Source of the DNA: Bog-473 sp963843365
Lineage (GTDB): Bacteria > Actinomycetota > Acidimicrobiia > Acidimicrobiales > RAAP-2
Direction: 5' to 3'
Length of the DNA: 64,000 nucleotides
Assembly: GCA_963843365.1 (NCBI GenBank)
Contig: CAWJKG010000002.1
Coordinates: forward strand, 1,240,001 to 1,304,000
Position 1 is the first letter of the stretch. Every line of letters begins with the position of its first letter. The position numbers and the translations under genes are program-made. The notes under the pieces are model-generated. The model did no database searches. It saw only the letters and a list, made by a program, of their open reading frames with translations, and had not been told where the DNA came from. Below are positions 22,544 to 35,700 of this stretch, piece after piece.

Positions 22544-23471
22544 TCAGTCTGCCCGCGTGCGGCCGGCCGCCGCTCGCTGGCGGGCCACCTCGAAGCACGC
22601 CACCGCTCCGGCCACGCCGACGTTGAGAGAGGGCAGCGTGCCGTGCTGGGGAATGGCCGCCACCGCATCGCAGCGCCGGCGCACCAGCGGTGCCAGCCCC
22701 TTCTCCTCGCTGCCGACGACGAGCGCAACGGGGCCCTCACCGAGCGGAAGCTCGTAGAGCGACTGGTCGGCCTCACCGGCGAGACCGATCGACCACACCC
22801 CGAGGTCGCGCAACTCGCTGAGCGCGGTCGGCACGCCACCCACCACCGCGAAGGGCAGGTGCTCAATCGCACCCGCCGCCGTCTTCGTCACGGTCGGCGA
22901 CAGCCGGGCCGAACGGTGGCGCGGCAGCACGACCCCGGTGACGCCGGCGCACTCGGCGCTGCGCAGCAGGGCACCCAGGTTGCGCGGGTCGGTGATTCCC
23001 GCCGCCACCAGCACGAACGCAGGATTGCCGCGGCGGTCGGGCGCGGCCAGGTCCGCCGAGCGCGACCGGCTCGAGGGGGCGGGCCAGGGCCAGCACGCCC
23101 TGCGGCGCCTCGGTGCGCGCCTGGGCATCGAGACGGGCCCGCGGCACGGTCTCGACCGGCACGCGGAGCCGCCCCGCCAGCTCCTCAATGCGATCGAGCT
23201 GCGGCGAGGGGTCCTGGTCCTCCGCCAGCATGATCCGTCGCACCGTCCGGCGTCCCACCGTGAGCAGCTCGAGCACGGCGCGGCGCCCCTCGACCTGGTC
23301 GCCCCCGAGCTCGCTGCGCGGGCCCGGGCGACGATCGCCGCGTGGGCCCCCGCCGCCGGCCGCGGCCGCACCGCCACCACCCTTCCTGCTGTTCGTGTCG
23401 CCGCCACGCCGGGCATCGGGACGGGCCGGCGTGCGGCGCGCCTTGCCGCCCCGAGCCGGCCGCGGGCTCAC
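22544..23471 (-). CDS. rlmB: SpoU/TrmH-family rRNA methyltransferase, RlmB-like (one frameshift)
   Basis: RlmB methylates the 2'-O of a guanosine in 23S rRNA with SAM. The GTG at 23471 overlaps the ispF stop (GTGA). A basic Gly/Arg-rich leader is followed by the substrate-binding domain (VEGRRAVLELLTVGRRTV, then RLRVPVETVPRARLDA), and after a break near 23060 by the SpoU knot domain with AAGITDPRNLGALLRSAECAG, VVGSEEKGL and LPSLNVGVAGAVACFE. The break fits one extra G in CTCGGCGGACC. The length, about 309 aa, matches the family. It ends the radA-disA-carD-ispD-ispF-rlmB array and converges on mscL. Confidence 0.88.
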
Positions 23472-23944
23472 GCCGACTCCATCAACACCACGGCCAGGCA
23501 GGCCACGCCCTCGGCCCGTCCCAGGGCACCCAGGCCTTCGGCCCGCGTCGCCTTGACCGACACCGGAGCGCGGAGGACGGCGCTCAGGCACTCCACCATG
23601 GCGGCCGTGTGGGGAGCCAGACGGGGCGCGTCGGCGATGATTGTGCAGTCGGCGTTGGCGCATGCGAACCCCTCGCCCGCCGCCATCGCCACCACCTCGG
23701 TCAGCAAGGCCACACTGTTGGCGCCCTCCCACACCGGGTCGGTGTCGGGGAAGTGCCGGCCCAGGTCGCCCAGTCCGACCGCACCGAGCACGGCGTCGGC
23801 CAGCGCGTGGCACACCGCGTCGGCGTCACTGTGGCCCCCCAACCCCCGCGCGCCCTCGATCACCACGCCGCCCAACACCAGCGGCCGGTGGGGGTCGTCG
23901 GCGAAGCGGTGGACGTCGATGCCCTGGCCGATGCGCATACTCAT
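23468..23944 (-). CDS. ispF: 2-C-methyl-D-erythritol 2,4-cyclodiphosphate synthase
   Basis: IspF cyclises CDP-methylerythritol 2-phosphate to MEcPP in the non-mevalonate isoprenoid pathway. Zinc ligands D10, H12 and H46 are visible in GQGIDVHRF and GHSDADAVCHAL; PDTDPVWEGANS and KATRAEGLGALGRAEG complete the family signature. The 158-residue length is normal. Its ATG overlaps the ispD stop (ATGA), and rlmB overlaps its own stop, giving tight coupling of the three genes. Confidence 0.97.
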   Translation of the reverse strand: MSMRIGQGIDVHRFADDPHRPLVLGGVVIEGARGLGGHSDADAVCHALADAVLGAVGLGDLGRHFPDTDPVWEGANSVALLTEVVAMAAGEGFACANADCTIIADAPRLAPHTAAMVECLSAVLRAPVSVKATRAEGLGALGRAEGVACLAVVLMESA

Positions 23945-24606
23945 GGTCGCCGCGCCGCCAGCAGCCGCTCGGCCGTCACCAGGTCGTCGGGCCCGGTGAT
24001 CTTGAGGTTGCCTATTTCGCCGGGCACCACCACCACGGTGCCGCCGAGCGCCTCGACCACCACGGCGTCATCGGTCGCGGTGCCCCCATCGGCCGCCGCG
24101 GCCTCGTGCGCGCGGCGGAGCACGTCGGCCCGGAAGGCCTGCGGGGTCTGCACCGCGACCAGCCGGGAGCGGTCGAGGGTGCTCGTGACCCGCCCGGACT
24201 CGTCCACGGCCTTGATGGTGTCACTCGGCGGGACCCCTGGCACGGCTCCGTCCGCGCCCCCGACCGTGACCGCCGCCAGCACGGCGTCGAAGAGGTCGGC
24301 CGAGGCCAGCGGGCGCGCCGCGTCGTGCACGAGCAGCACCGCGGCGTCGTCGGGCACCGCCGCCAGGCCGCAGCGCACCGAATCGGCCCTGGTCGGCCCT
24401 CCGGCCACCACCACGTCGGCGCCGTAGCGGACCGCACCGATATCGGGCCCCGGCGGCAGCACCAGCACGATGCCGGCGGAGGCGGGTCGGCAGGCCAGCA
24501 CGGCCCACTCGAGCACAGCGCGGCCACCCAGGAGGGAGAACTGCTTCATGTTGCCGAAGCGTCGGCCGAAGCCACCGGCCACGACGATCGACCACACCGG
24601 TGCCAT
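23941..24606 (-). CDS. ispD: 2-C-methyl-D-erythritol 4-phosphate cytidylyltransferase
   Basis: IspD joins CTP and methylerythritol phosphate to CDP-methylerythritol. The nucleotide-binding start reads VVAGGFGRRFGNMKQF, which is slightly unusual: the commonest form of this loop is AAGxGxRxG. Later motifs are VHDAARPLAS, VPPSDTIKAVD, AVQTPQAFRADVL, the TDDA region and the ending ITGPDDLVTAERLL. The 221-residue length is typical. It lies 20 nt downstream of carD and overlaps ispF by 4 nt. The ispD-ispF order after carD is common in actinobacteria. Confidence 0.95.
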   Translation of the reverse strand: MAPVWSIVVAGGFGRRFGNMKQFSLLGGRAVLEWAVLACRPASAGIVLVLPPGPDIGAVRYGADVVVAGGPTRADSVRCGLAAVPDDAAVLLVHDAARPLASADLFDAVLAAVTVGGADGAVPGVPPSDTIKAVDESGRVTSTLDRSRLVAVQTPQAFRADVLRRAHEAAAADGGTATDDAVVVEALGGTVVVVPGEIGNLKITGPDDLVTAERLLAARRP

Positions 24607-24626
24607 GGCGCGACCGGCCCGGTCGC

Positions 24627-25106
24627 TCAGGTCAGGGCCTCGTTCAGGCGCTCTTCGGCCGTCTCCTCGTCCACGTTGAGCGCGAAGGTCAGCTCGGACA
24701 CGAGGATCTGGCGGGCGCGCTGCAGCATGCGCTTCTCCCCCGCCGACAGGCCCTTGTCCTTGTCGCGGATGGACAGATTCCGCACCACCTCGGCCACCTG
24801 GTAGATGTCGCCGGAGCGCAGCTTCTCGGAGTGGTTCTTGTAGCGCCGGGACCAGTTCGTCGGCATGCGCGCCTCCTTCTTGCGCAGCACGGCGAACACC
24901 TCCTCGACCTCCTCGTCGTTGATGACCTCACGCAGGCCCACACCCTCGGTGTTGTCCGCCGGCACGTTCAGGATCAGGTCGCCGTAGGCGAGGCGCAGCA
25001 CGAGGTACTCGCGCTTCTCGCCGAAGGCGACCTTGGTCTCCCGCTTCTCGATGACCGCGGCCCCGTGATGGGGGTAGACGACTTTGTCTCCGACCTTGAA
25101 GGACAC
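24627..25106 (-). CDS. carD: CarD-family RNA polymerase-binding regulator
   Basis: CarD binds the RNA polymerase beta lobe and stabilises open promoter complexes, notably at rRNA promoters. The N-terminal Tudor-like RNAP-interaction domain (FKVGDKVVYPHHGAAVIEKRE, then YLVLRLAYGDLILNVPADN) is followed by the helical DNA-binding domain with NWSRRYKNHSEKLRSGD, in which the conserved tryptophan that wedges into the -10 edge is present. The 159-residue length is standard. A candidate promoter lies at 25224-25252. The gene heads the carD-ispD-ispF-rlmB run. Confidence 0.97.
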   Translation of the reverse strand: MSFKVGDKVVYPHHGAAVIEKRETKVAFGEKREYLVLRLAYGDLILNVPADNTEGVGLREVINDEEVEEVFAVLRKKEARMPTNWSRRYKNHSEKLRSGDIYQVAEVVRNLSIRDKDKGLSAGEKRMLQRARQILVSELTFALNVDEETAEERLNEALT

Positions 25107-25223
25107 AGAACTCAGGGCTCCCTTGTGGGTGGATTCGGCTGCGCCCGCACGGGCACGCGGAGCTGCGGCGATGCTATGCGGAGGCGCCCGGGACGGCGGT
25201 GGGCCGTCCGCAAGTGACCAACT

Positions 25224-25252
25224 ATTTTACCAGATCAACCGGTTATTCGTAA
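25224..25252 (-). promoter_or_regulatory. Candidate carD promoter
   Basis: On the minus strand TTACGA, a 17-nt spacer and TAAAAT with a TGG extension lie at the very end of disA, giving a leader of about 110 nt. That leader starts with a GGACGGC/GCCGTCC hairpin (25191-25209), which could also serve as the disA terminator. The -35 box is weak. Confidence 0.5.
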
Positions 25253-26304
25253 CGCTCGAAGATGCTGGCCTCGACCAGGCGGGCCAGCCCGTCCCGGATG
25301 TGGCGGGCGGTGGCGGCGCCGATGCCCTCGACGGACTCGAGCTCGGCCGCGGAGGCAGAGAGGATTTCGGGCAGCGAGCCGAAGCGCTCCACCAGGCGCT
25401 CGATGATCGTCTCGGAGAGCTGCTGGGGCAGCCGGTGCAGAAGCCGGTACCCGTGGGGCGCCAGCCCGACCTGCAGCTGTTCGTCGGAGGCGGGCAGGTG
25501 CAGGGCGGCCACCACCTTGGGCAGATCCATCAGCGCGTCGGCGGAGAGCGAGCGCAGGTGGGCGATCCCCTTGTCGTCGGCGTAGTCACGCAGCACGAGC
25601 GTCAGGCTCTCCGCCACGCCGGAACGGAGCTCCACCGTCTGGAGGTGGATGAGGCGGCCGTCGGAACCCAGCTCGACCAGGTGGCCTTCGATCTCCTCGG
25701 CAATGCGGCGGACCATTTCTCCCGGCTGGAGCACGGCGACGACATCACGCACCGAGACCGAGTCCTCCATTTCGAGCCTGGTCAACGTCGACAACGCGTC
25801 GTCGTAACGGGAGCGGAAGCGCTGCAGGGTGGAGAGCGCCTGGCTCGAGCGGTCGATCAGCCAACCGGCCGATTGCGTCGTGTGCTTGCGGTCGTTGCGG
25901 TAGACGGCGATGGTGGCCATCGCCTCCGAGACGGCGATCACGGGTACGTCGATGGAGCGGGCCACCCGCTCCGCCGTGCGGTGCCGGGTCCCGGTCTCCG
26001 AGGTGGCAATGGTCGCCTTGGGCACCAGGTGGACGTTGGCCCGGGCGATGCGGGAGGCGTCCGGAGCCAGAATGATGGCGCCGTCCATTTTGGCCAGCTC
26101 GGACAGGCGCTGGGGGGTGTACTCGGCATCGAGCAGGAAGCCCCCGGTGCAGACAGAGAGCACGGCGGGATCGTCCCCCACCAGGATGAGGGCGCCGTGT
26201 TTGGCCTGCAGTATGCGGTCGAGACCCTCGCGGAGCTTGGTGCCGGGCGCGATCATCGCCAGCGCGTCGTTCAGAGGCTGGCTGCCGCCGGCGCCGTCGG
26301 CCAC
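25243..26304 (-). CDS. disA: DNA integrity scanning diadenylate cyclase DisA
   Basis: DisA makes c-di-AMP from two ATP and stops when its DNA-binding domain meets branched DNA. The N-terminal DAC domain shows the DGA (74-76, KMDGAIIL) and RHR (107-109, GTRHRTAE) catalytic motifs; a helical spine follows, and the C-terminal HhH domain includes ELESVEGIGAATARHIRDGLARL. The 353-residue length is standard. Its start overlaps the radA 3' end by 34 nt, so they are coupled; the radA-disA pairing is widely conserved. Confidence 0.97.
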   Translation of the reverse strand: MADGAGGSQPLNDALAMIAPGTKLREGLDRILQAKHGALILVGDDPAVLSVCTGGFLLDAEYTPQRLSELAKMDGAIILAPDASRIARANVHLVPKATIATSETGTRHRTAERVARSIDVPVIAVSEAMATIAVYRNDRKHTTQSAGWLIDRSSQALSTLQRFRSRYDDALSTLTRLEMEDSVSVRDVVAVLQPGEMVRRIAEEIEGHLVELGSDGRLIHLQTVELRSGVAESLTLVLRDYADDKGIAHLRSLSADALMDLPKVVAALHLPASDEQLQVGLAPHGYRLLHRLPQQLSETIIERLVERFGSLPEILSASAAELESVEGIGAATARHIRDGLARLVEASIFERYE

Positions 26305-27732
26305 CCCGGCATCGTACCTGGCGCGCCTCGCGCGCCGACCTCGGATTGGAGAAGGCTCAGCGCCTCGGTCAGCGTACGTACTCCCTGCACCCGCAACCCG
26401 GTCGGAGCGGCCGCGGGCGTGCCGGCCAGCGAGGCCGGCACCAGCGCCCGGGTGAACCCGGCCCGGTGGGCCTCGGCCAGGCGGCGGTCGGCGCCGGGGA
26501 CGGTCCGCACCTCGCCGGCCAACCCCAGCTCGCCGAAGACGACCACGTCGGGAGGCAGCGCGGTGTCGGTGATAACCGAGGCCATGGCCAGGGCGACGGC
26601 GAGGTCGGCCGCGGGCTCCGTCACCGTGATGCCTCCGACCGCGGCGGCGAACATCTGGGCGGCGGCCGGGATCTCGACGGCGGTACGGCAGGCCAGGACG
26701 GCGAGCAGAAGGTTCGCCCGAGCCGCGTCGATGCCGAGTGTCTGCGGTCGGGGTGGACCGTTGCCGCCGCCGGCGCCGGGGCCGAGCAACGCCTGCACCT
26801 CGACCAGCAGGGGTCGGCGCCCCTGCAGGACGGGCACGACCACGCTGCCCGGCACGCCGGCCATGCGGTCCCCCAACAGCAGCGGGCCGGGGTCGGGCAC
26901 GGCGCGCAGGCCGTCGTCACGCATCTCGAAGATGCCCACCTCGCCCGCGGGACCGAAACGGTGCTTGACCGAGGTCAGCACACGGAGCGCGTGGTGGCGG
27001 TCGCCGTCGAAGGAGAGCACGGTGTCGACCAGGTGCTCCACGGCGCGGGGACCGGCCAGGTCCCCGTCCTTGGTCACGTGGCCGACCAGGAGGAGCGGTG
27101 CACCGCTCGACTTCGCCATGCGCGTCGAGGCGCTCGACGCACGTGCGCACCTGGGCCAGGCTTCCCGCGGGCTGGCCCAGGTCGGGGTCGGACACGGACT
27201 GCAGCGAGTCCACGACGACGAGCGCGGGACGATGGCGCTCGACCGCGGCCTCTATGGCTTCGACGTCGGGCCCCTCGATGGCCAGCAGGTTCGGCGGCAC
27301 GACCCCGATGCGGGATGCCCGGCCGCGTACCTGGGCCAGGGATTCCTCCGCGGAGGCCAGCATCACGTCGAGCCCGGTGGCGGCGAGAGACGACAGGACC
27401 TGGAACAGGAGCGTGGACTTCCCTATTCCCGGAGGGCCGAAGACCAGCGTGACTGAGCCCGCCACCACGCCCCCGCCCATGACGCGGTCGAGCTCACTCA
27501 CGCCGGTGGGCAGCGGGTGGGTGGCGTCGGTCGGGACGTCGGACAGAGCCAGGGCCGGTGACCCTTCGGCGCGGCCGGACCGGGAGCGCGAGCGGCGCAC
27601 TGGAGCCGGACCGAGCGTGTTCCACTCGCCGCAGGCGGGGCAGCGCCCGGCCCAGCGCAGCGAGGTCGCCTCACACGAGGCGCACACGAAGCCGCCCTCG
27701 GCGCGCGTGCGCGGGCGGGGAACCGAGGCCAT
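26271..27732 (-). CDS. radA: DNA repair protein RadA (Sms) (one frameshift)
   Basis: RadA is a RecA-like branch-migration helicase in recombination repair. The N-terminal zinc finger (VCASCEATSLRWAGRCPACGE, C17/C20/C32/C35) precedes the ATPase domain with Walker A GPPGIGKST, followed by LMLASAEES-like VMLASAEES and VVVDSLQSV. After a break near 27120 the second frame has the RadA signature AKSSGAPLLLVGHVTKDGDLAGPR, then the Lon-like C-terminal domain (VFGELGLAGEVRTVPGADRRLAEA). One extra base just before MAKSSG explains the break. The 487-codon total is about normal. Probably a sequence error, since both halves are fully conserved. Confidence 0.92.
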
Positions 27733-27804
27733 GGCGGCACCCTACGGGAGGGGTGTCACATGGCAGGGGGATCCCTCGGGCCGGCGTCGTGGCAGGCTGC
27801 CGGC

Positions 27805-28327
27805 ATGTCGCCCGAGACCCCGACGATCCGTCCCGCCACCACCGCGGACCGATCCGGCATCCTCGACGTCGTAGCCGACGCCTTCTCCTTCGGCGGGACA
27901 CGCGAACGCGGCCGAGGAGCTGGCCATCGTCCGGGGGACGTGGGCGGCAGCGGGCGATCTCATCGAGCTCGTGGCCGACGACGGAGAATCGGTCGTTGGC
28001 CACCTGCAGGCAGCGCCGGGCCGCCTCGACGGTGCAGCGTGCACGGTGGTCGGCGTGGCACCGGTCTGCGTCGCGTCGTCGCGCCACGGGCGCGGCATCG
28101 GCTCCGCTCTGATGGCCTCGCTCAGAACCGCTGCCGAGGCATCGCATGTGCCCCTCCTGGTACTGCTCGGCGACCCGGCCTACTACGGCCGCTTCGGCTT
28201 CGAGCCGGCCGGTCCGCTCGGGCTGCACTACGGGCCGGCGGGGATGGACAACCCGAGCTTCCAGGCGCGCCGCCTCCCGGGATACGGCGCGGCGTACCGC
28301 GGGGAGTTCAGCTACTGCTGGGAGTGA
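27805..28327 (+). CDS. GNAT family N-acetyltransferase (one frameshift)
   Basis: The ATG at 27805 begins TPTIRPATTADRSGILDVVADAF, a standard GNAT opening. Near 27900 one extra base shifts the frame; the next frame reads NAAEELAIVRGTWAAAGDLIELVADDGESVVGH, then VAPVCVASSRHGRGIGSALM, the acetyl-CoA loop, and LLGDPAYYGRFGFEPAGPLGL, which is typical of the YhbS-like branch. About 174 codons in total. It is divergent from radA and convergent with clpC, with a shared hairpin. Substrate unknown. The break is probably a sequence error. Confidence 0.85.
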
Positions 28328-28331
28328 CGTA

Positions 28332-28357
28332 CTGCCCGGACGCACGCGCCCGGGCAG
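28332..28357. terminator. Bidirectional hairpin between the GNAT gene and clpC
   Basis: Arms CTGCCCGG and CCGGGCAG with a 10-nt loop lie between two convergent stop codons only 40 nt apart, so the hairpin could end both transcripts. Confidence 0.65.
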
Positions 28358-28367
28358 ACGTCAACGA

Positions 28368-30881
<2,514 letters not shown>

Positions 30882-31060
30882 CCTGACCGCCTCTCCTTGT
30901 TCCTCTTGCTTCTCGGCTCAGTGTACCTGGGCCCTTAGCTCACCACGCCGCACCTTGAGATCGCTGCACCCCTTCCGAAATACCGGCTCACCGTGCGGTT
31001 GTACTCCCTTCTACCTGGTATTTGTCGGCATTCGGCGGTCGTGCCCTAACGTTTGGACCA

Positions 31061-32035
31061 GTGAACCCGACAGAGGCCCTCGGCCTGCCCCGCCTGCAGG
31101 AGGGACTGCGGCGTCTCGAACCCCTGCTCACCGCCTCCGTCGTGACAGGTGACGGCTTCCTGGACGAGGTCACAACCCACCTCATCGCCGCCGGCGGCAA
31201 GCGGCTGCGCCCCCTGTTGGCGCTGGCCACGGCGACCGGTGGAAACCGCGAGGCGACCGAGGACGACCTGATGGGAGGGGTCGCGGTGGAGCTGGTCCAC
31301 CTGGCCTCCCTCTACCACGACGATGTGATCGACGAGGCGACCATCCGGCGCAACGTGGAGAGTGTCAACAGCCGTTTCGGGAACCTGGTCGCCATTGTGG
31401 CGGGCGACTACCTGTTGGCCCGCAGCGCCGCCATCGCGGCGGGGCTCGGGACCGACATCGCCGAGCTGCTGGCCGACACGCTGGGCCGGCTCTGCCAAGG
31501 CCAAGTCACCGAGGTGCGCTCGGGTTTCCAGGTCAGCCGCAGCAGGGATGACTACTTCGCCTCCATCAGCGGCAAGACGGCGGCGCTCACCGCGACCTCG
31601 TGCCGCATCGGCGCGTTGACCGGCGGGCTCCCGGCCGCCGAGGTCGACGCCTGCACCGAGTACGGACGCTGCTTCGGCATGGTCTTCCAGATCCGCGACG
31701 ACATTTTGGACATCACGGCCACCGACGGCCAGCTGCAAAAGCCGGCGGGTCAGGACCTAGCCGAGGGTGTCTACACACTGCCCGCCCTCGTCGCCCTGGA
31801 GGATCCCGACGCTGGACCCGATCTGCGGGCGCTGCTCGGCGTCCCTCTCGGGCAGCCCGAACGCGACAAGGCGCGCACCATCGTGATGGCATCGCGAGGG
31901 GTCGCAGAGTCCGTGGCGACGGCGCGCCGCTACGTCGCCGATGCTCAGGAGGCGACCCTGGGCATCGGCCAGCCGGAGCTGCGCGACGGGCTCTCGCGTC
32001 TTGCTGCCGAACTGCTCACCGACCTTCCCGACTGA
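31061..32035 (+). CDS. Polyprenyl diphosphate synthase (E-type, menaquinone side chain type)
   Basis: A trans-prenyltransferase that extends allylic diphosphates with IPP. The first Asp-rich motif is LYHDDVIDEA and the second QIRDDILDI; GGKRLRPLLAL and the GKTAALTATSCRIGAL region (K and T that bind substrate) are present. At 324 residues from the GTG at 31061, it fits heptaprenyl- to nonaprenyl-diphosphate synthases that feed menaquinone. A longer start at 31022 is open, but TAACGT ends 7 nt before 31061, hinting at a leaderless start there. The ispD and ispF genes nearby supply the same pathway. Confidence 0.88.
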   Translation: MNPTEALGLPRLQEGLRRLEPLLTASVVTGDGFLDEVTTHLIAAGGKRLRPLLALATATGGNREATEDDLMGGVAVELVHLASLYHDDVIDEATIRRNVESVNSRFGNLVAIVAGDYLLARSAAIAAGLGTDIAELLADTLGRLCQGQVTEVRSGFQVSRSRDDYFASISGKTAALTATSCRIGALTGGLPAAEVDACTEYGRCFGMVFQIRDDILDITATDGQLQKPAGQDLAEGVYTLPALVALEDPDAGPDLRALLGVPLGQPERDKARTIVMASRGVAESVATARRYVADAQEATLGIGQPELRDGLSRLAAELLTDLPD

Positions 32036-32099
32036 CATCACCTTTGTCGGCGGGAATTGCGCTGACAGTGCGGCAGAATTGCGGCCCCATTGCGCGCCG

Positions 32100-32134
32100 C
32101 GGCCACCGCCCGGGTATCCCCCGAACGGTGGCCG
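32100..32134. terminator. Hairpin between convergent genes
   Basis: Arms CGGCCACCG and CGGTGGCCG (9 bp) lie midway between the polyprenyl synthase stop and the convergent small secreted protein stop. It probably acts in both directions; there is no U-run. Confidence 0.6.
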
Positions 32135-32167
32135 CGTCCGTCAGATCTGCTGCGTGTCGGCGGTGCG

Positions 32168-32533
32168 TCAGCCGGCGGTGCTGCTGGTGCTGCCGGTGCC
32201 GGCACTGCAGGCCGCTTGGGCCTTGGCGAGCCGCGCATTCACCTTGGTCTCGCGGTTCTGGACCCGCGTGATCCGGTTGGCAATGTGGTCGGCGCGCTTG
32301 GTGTGCCCGGCCGCCCTGGCCTTGGCCTCACGGGCTTCCGCCTTGGGGACCCACGTGGTCACCTTGCCCTCCAGCTTCTGGACCCTGGCCTGAATGGTCG
32401 GGAGCTTGGCGCACAGGGTGGCCGAGGATGCCCCCGTGGACGCGGTGCTCGGGGTCGACGCACCGGCGATGCCGGCCGCGCCGAAGGTCAGGGTCCCGGC
32501 GACGGCGGCTCCCGCGATGATCGTGCGAAACAT
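32168..32533 (-). CDS. Small secreted Ala-rich helical protein
   Basis: A 121-residue exported protein. The ATG at 32533 has AAGGAG 6 nt upstream and gives a signal peptide (FRTIIAGAAVAGTLTFGAAGIAGA-type, cleavage near GAS). The mature part is a basic, Ala-rich, probably coiled helix (KLPTIQARVQKLEGKV, then RADHIANRITRVQNRETKVNARLAKAQAAC) bounded by two cysteines that may form a disulfide, and ends in a Ser/Thr/Gly tail. It resembles small secreted actinobacterial proteins of unknown role. It is downstream of the giant gene on the same strand. Confidence 0.75.
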   Translation of the reverse strand: MFRTIIAGAAVAGTLTFGAAGIAGASTPSTASTGASSATLCAKLPTIQARVQKLEGKVTTWVPKAEAREAKARAAGHTKRADHIANRITRVQNRETKVNARLAKAQAACSAGTGSTSSTAG

Positions 32534-32690
32534 GGTGATCTCCTTCACTGTCGGATGCGCTCTGCGCGCCCTGCCGCCGCTTCTGGCGGCACCCATCACT
32601 CTGAGTGCGAGATGTGAAGAAACCGTGAGGGAGGTTTGAAGGAACGCCCCGATCCATAAGGAACACTGAAGAACGCGGCATCCGAACGAC

Positions 32691-32718
32691 CCTTGCCACA
32701 AGGCCCACCCGTTTGGGC
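32691..32718 (-). terminator. Two adjacent hairpins after the giant surface-protein gene
   Basis: On the minus strand, GCCCA/TGGGC (32703-32718) and CCTTG/CAAGG (32691-32703) follow 18 nt past the stop codon. The stems are short, so termination is plausible but not certain. Confidence 0.45.
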
Positions 32719-32735
32719 TCCCACCGTCGGCGTCG

Positions 32736-35700
32736 CTAGGAGTACTTCGGAGGGGGACACTTCGTGAACGTGACCGTCCCCTGATGGGTCAATGTGATGC
32801 CGTCCGTACTGTCGGTGGCCGTGTAGGTCACCGACTCTACCGTTGTGTCGGTCACGGTAAACGTTGCCTGACCGTTCGCGTTGGTCAACCCGGCGACCGT
32901 CGCAATCTTCGAGTGCGCGCCCTTGCTCTGAGTCAGCGCCACAGACTTTCCGGCAATGGGGTTGCCGTTGGCATCGAGCAAAGTGACGGTGATGGTGGAC
33001 GACGATTGACCATTCGCGGGGACGCTAGACGGGCTCACCGAAATGGTTGAACGCGTGGACGAAGGCGGTCCCACCTTGGTGAACACGACCGTTCCGGTGG
33101 ACGAGAGAACCAGATTGTCGGTGGTATCCGTCGCCGAGTAGATGACGCTCTGCGCCGACGTATCCGTGACAAGGAACGTGGCCTGACCCCTGGAGTTGGT
33201 CACACCGCTCACGGTCGAGATCGTGGAGACGCCACCAACGCTCTGGGAGAGAGTGACCGTCTTGCCGGAGATCGGTGATCCGGTGGTGCTCAGAAGCGTG
33301 ACCGTGATCGTCGAGGATGCAGTTCCATTTGCCGGAACCGACGTGGGGCACGGCACAACCGTCGATTTCGTTGGTGACGGAACGATCACGGCGGTGAAGG
33401 TCACAGAGGACGTCGCGGTGAGGGTGATGCCGTCAGTCGAGTCCTTCGCCGTATAGGTGACTTTCTGCGCGGTTGTGTCAGTCACCGTGAAGGTGGCCTG
33501 TCCGAGGTTGTTCGTGACTCCGTTGACCGTGGAGATCACTGATGTCCCACCGGAACTCTGGGTCAAAGTCACCGTCTTGCCCGCCACCGGAGTGCCCGAG
33601 GCGTCCACCAGGGTGACGGTGATGGTCGAGGACGTCGACCCGTTGGCGGGAACCGTTGCCTGACTCGCAACCACGGTGGACTTCGATGCCGAGACCGGGC
33701 CGTGGAAGGCGACCGATCCGGTGTTGATGAGGGTGACCCCTCCGGTCACATCAGTCGCGGTGTAGGTCACGACCTGCGAAGAGGTGTCGGTGACCGAGAA
33801 GGTCGCCTGACCCTGCGCGTTGGTGACTCCCGAGACGGTGGTGATGACCGAGTTGCCGCCGCTGCTCTGGGCCAGCGTCACCGTCTGACCGGGGATGGGA
33901 GTGCTGTTGCTGTCACGAAGAGTCACAGTGACGACCGATGCCGCAGTGCCGTTGTCCGTTACAGAAGTCGGGGTCGGAGTCACCGTCGAGTTCGACAGCG
34001 AGACCGGACCGTGGAAGGCGACCTGGGCCGTCTGGGTGATGACCAGGTTGGACTGGGAGGTGTCCGTCGCCGTGTAGGTGACGACCTCTGAGTGGGTGTC
34101 GGTCGCACTGAAGGTGGCCTGGCCAGCCGCGTTCGTCGTGCCCGACAGCGTGGTGATCACCGAGGAGCCCGCACCCTGGCCGAGGGTGACCACCTGGCCC
34201 GAGACCGGGGTGCCCGAGCCGTCCTTGAGGGTGACCGTCACTGTCGAAGCAGACGTTCCGTTGTTGGCCACCGAGGTCGGCACGGCCACGACAGAGGAGG
34301 AGCTGGCCGAGACCGGGCCGTGGAAGGTCACCGACCCGGTGTTGATGAGAGTGACCCCTCCGGTCACATCAGTCGCGGTGTAGGTCACGACCTGCGAAGA
34401 GGTGTCGGTGACCGAGAAGGTCGCCTGACCCTGCGCGTTGGTGACTCCCGAGACGGTGGTGATGACCGAGTTGCCGCCGCTGCTCTGGGCCAGCGTCACC
34501 GTCTGACCGGGGATCGGGTTGCCCGAGCCGTCCTTGAGGGTGACCGTCACTGTCGAAGGTGATGTTCCGTTGTCGGCGACCGACGTGGGGCTGGGCGAGA
34601 CCGTGGAGTTGGACTGGGACACCGGACCGGTGCCGGTGCCGAAGGTCACCTGGGCCGTCTGGGTGATGACCAGGTTGGACTGGGAGGTGTCCGTCGCCGT
34701 GTAGGTGACGACCTCTGAGTGGGTGTCGGTCGCACTGAAGGTGGCCTGGCCGGCCGCGTTCGTCGTGCCCGACAGCGTGGTGATCACCGAGGAGCCCGCA
34801 CCCTGGCCGAGGGTGACCACCTGGCCCGAGACCGGGGTGCCCGACGAGTCGGTCAGCGTGACGGTGATGGTCGACGTCGACGTTCCGTTATTGGGCACCG
34901 AGGTCGGCACGGCCACCGCAGAGGAGGAGCTGGCCGAGACCGGACCGTGAAAGGCGACCTGGGCCGTCTGGGTGATGACCAGGTTGGACTGGGAGGTGTC
35001 CGTCGCCGTGTAGGTGACGACCTCTGAGTGGGTGTCGGTCGCACTGAAGGTGGCCTGGCCGGCCGCGTTCGTCGTGCCCGACAGCGTGGTGATCACCGAG
35101 GAGCCCGCACCCTGGCCGAGGGTGACCACCTGGCCCGAGACCGGGGTGCCCGAGCCGTCCTTGAGGGTGACCGTCACTGTCGAAGCAGACGTTCCGTTGT
35201 TGGCCACCGAGGTTGGCACGGCCACGACAGAGGAGGAGCTGGCCGAGACCGGGCCGTGGAAGGTCACCGACCCGGTGTTGATGAGGGTGACCCCTCCGGT
35301 CACATCAGTCGCGGTGTAGGTCACGACCTGCGAAGAGGTGTCGGTGACCGAGAAGGTCGCCTGACCCTGCGCGTTGGTGACTCCCGAGACGGTGGTGATG
35401 ACCGAGTTGCCGCCGCTGCTCTGGGCCAGCGTCACCGTCTGACCGGGGATCGGGTTGCCCGAGCCGTCCTTGAGGGTGACCGTCACTGTCGAAGGTGATG
35501 TTCCGTTGTCGGCGACCGACGTGGGGCTGGGCGAGACCGTGGAGTTGGACTGGGACACCGGACCGGTGCCGGTGCCGAAGGTCACCTGGGCCGTCTGGGT
35601 GATGACCAGGTTGGACTGGGAGGTGTCCGTCGCCGTGTAGGTGACGACCTCTGAGTGGGTGTCGGTCGCACTGAAGGTGGCCTGGCCAGCCGCGTTCGTC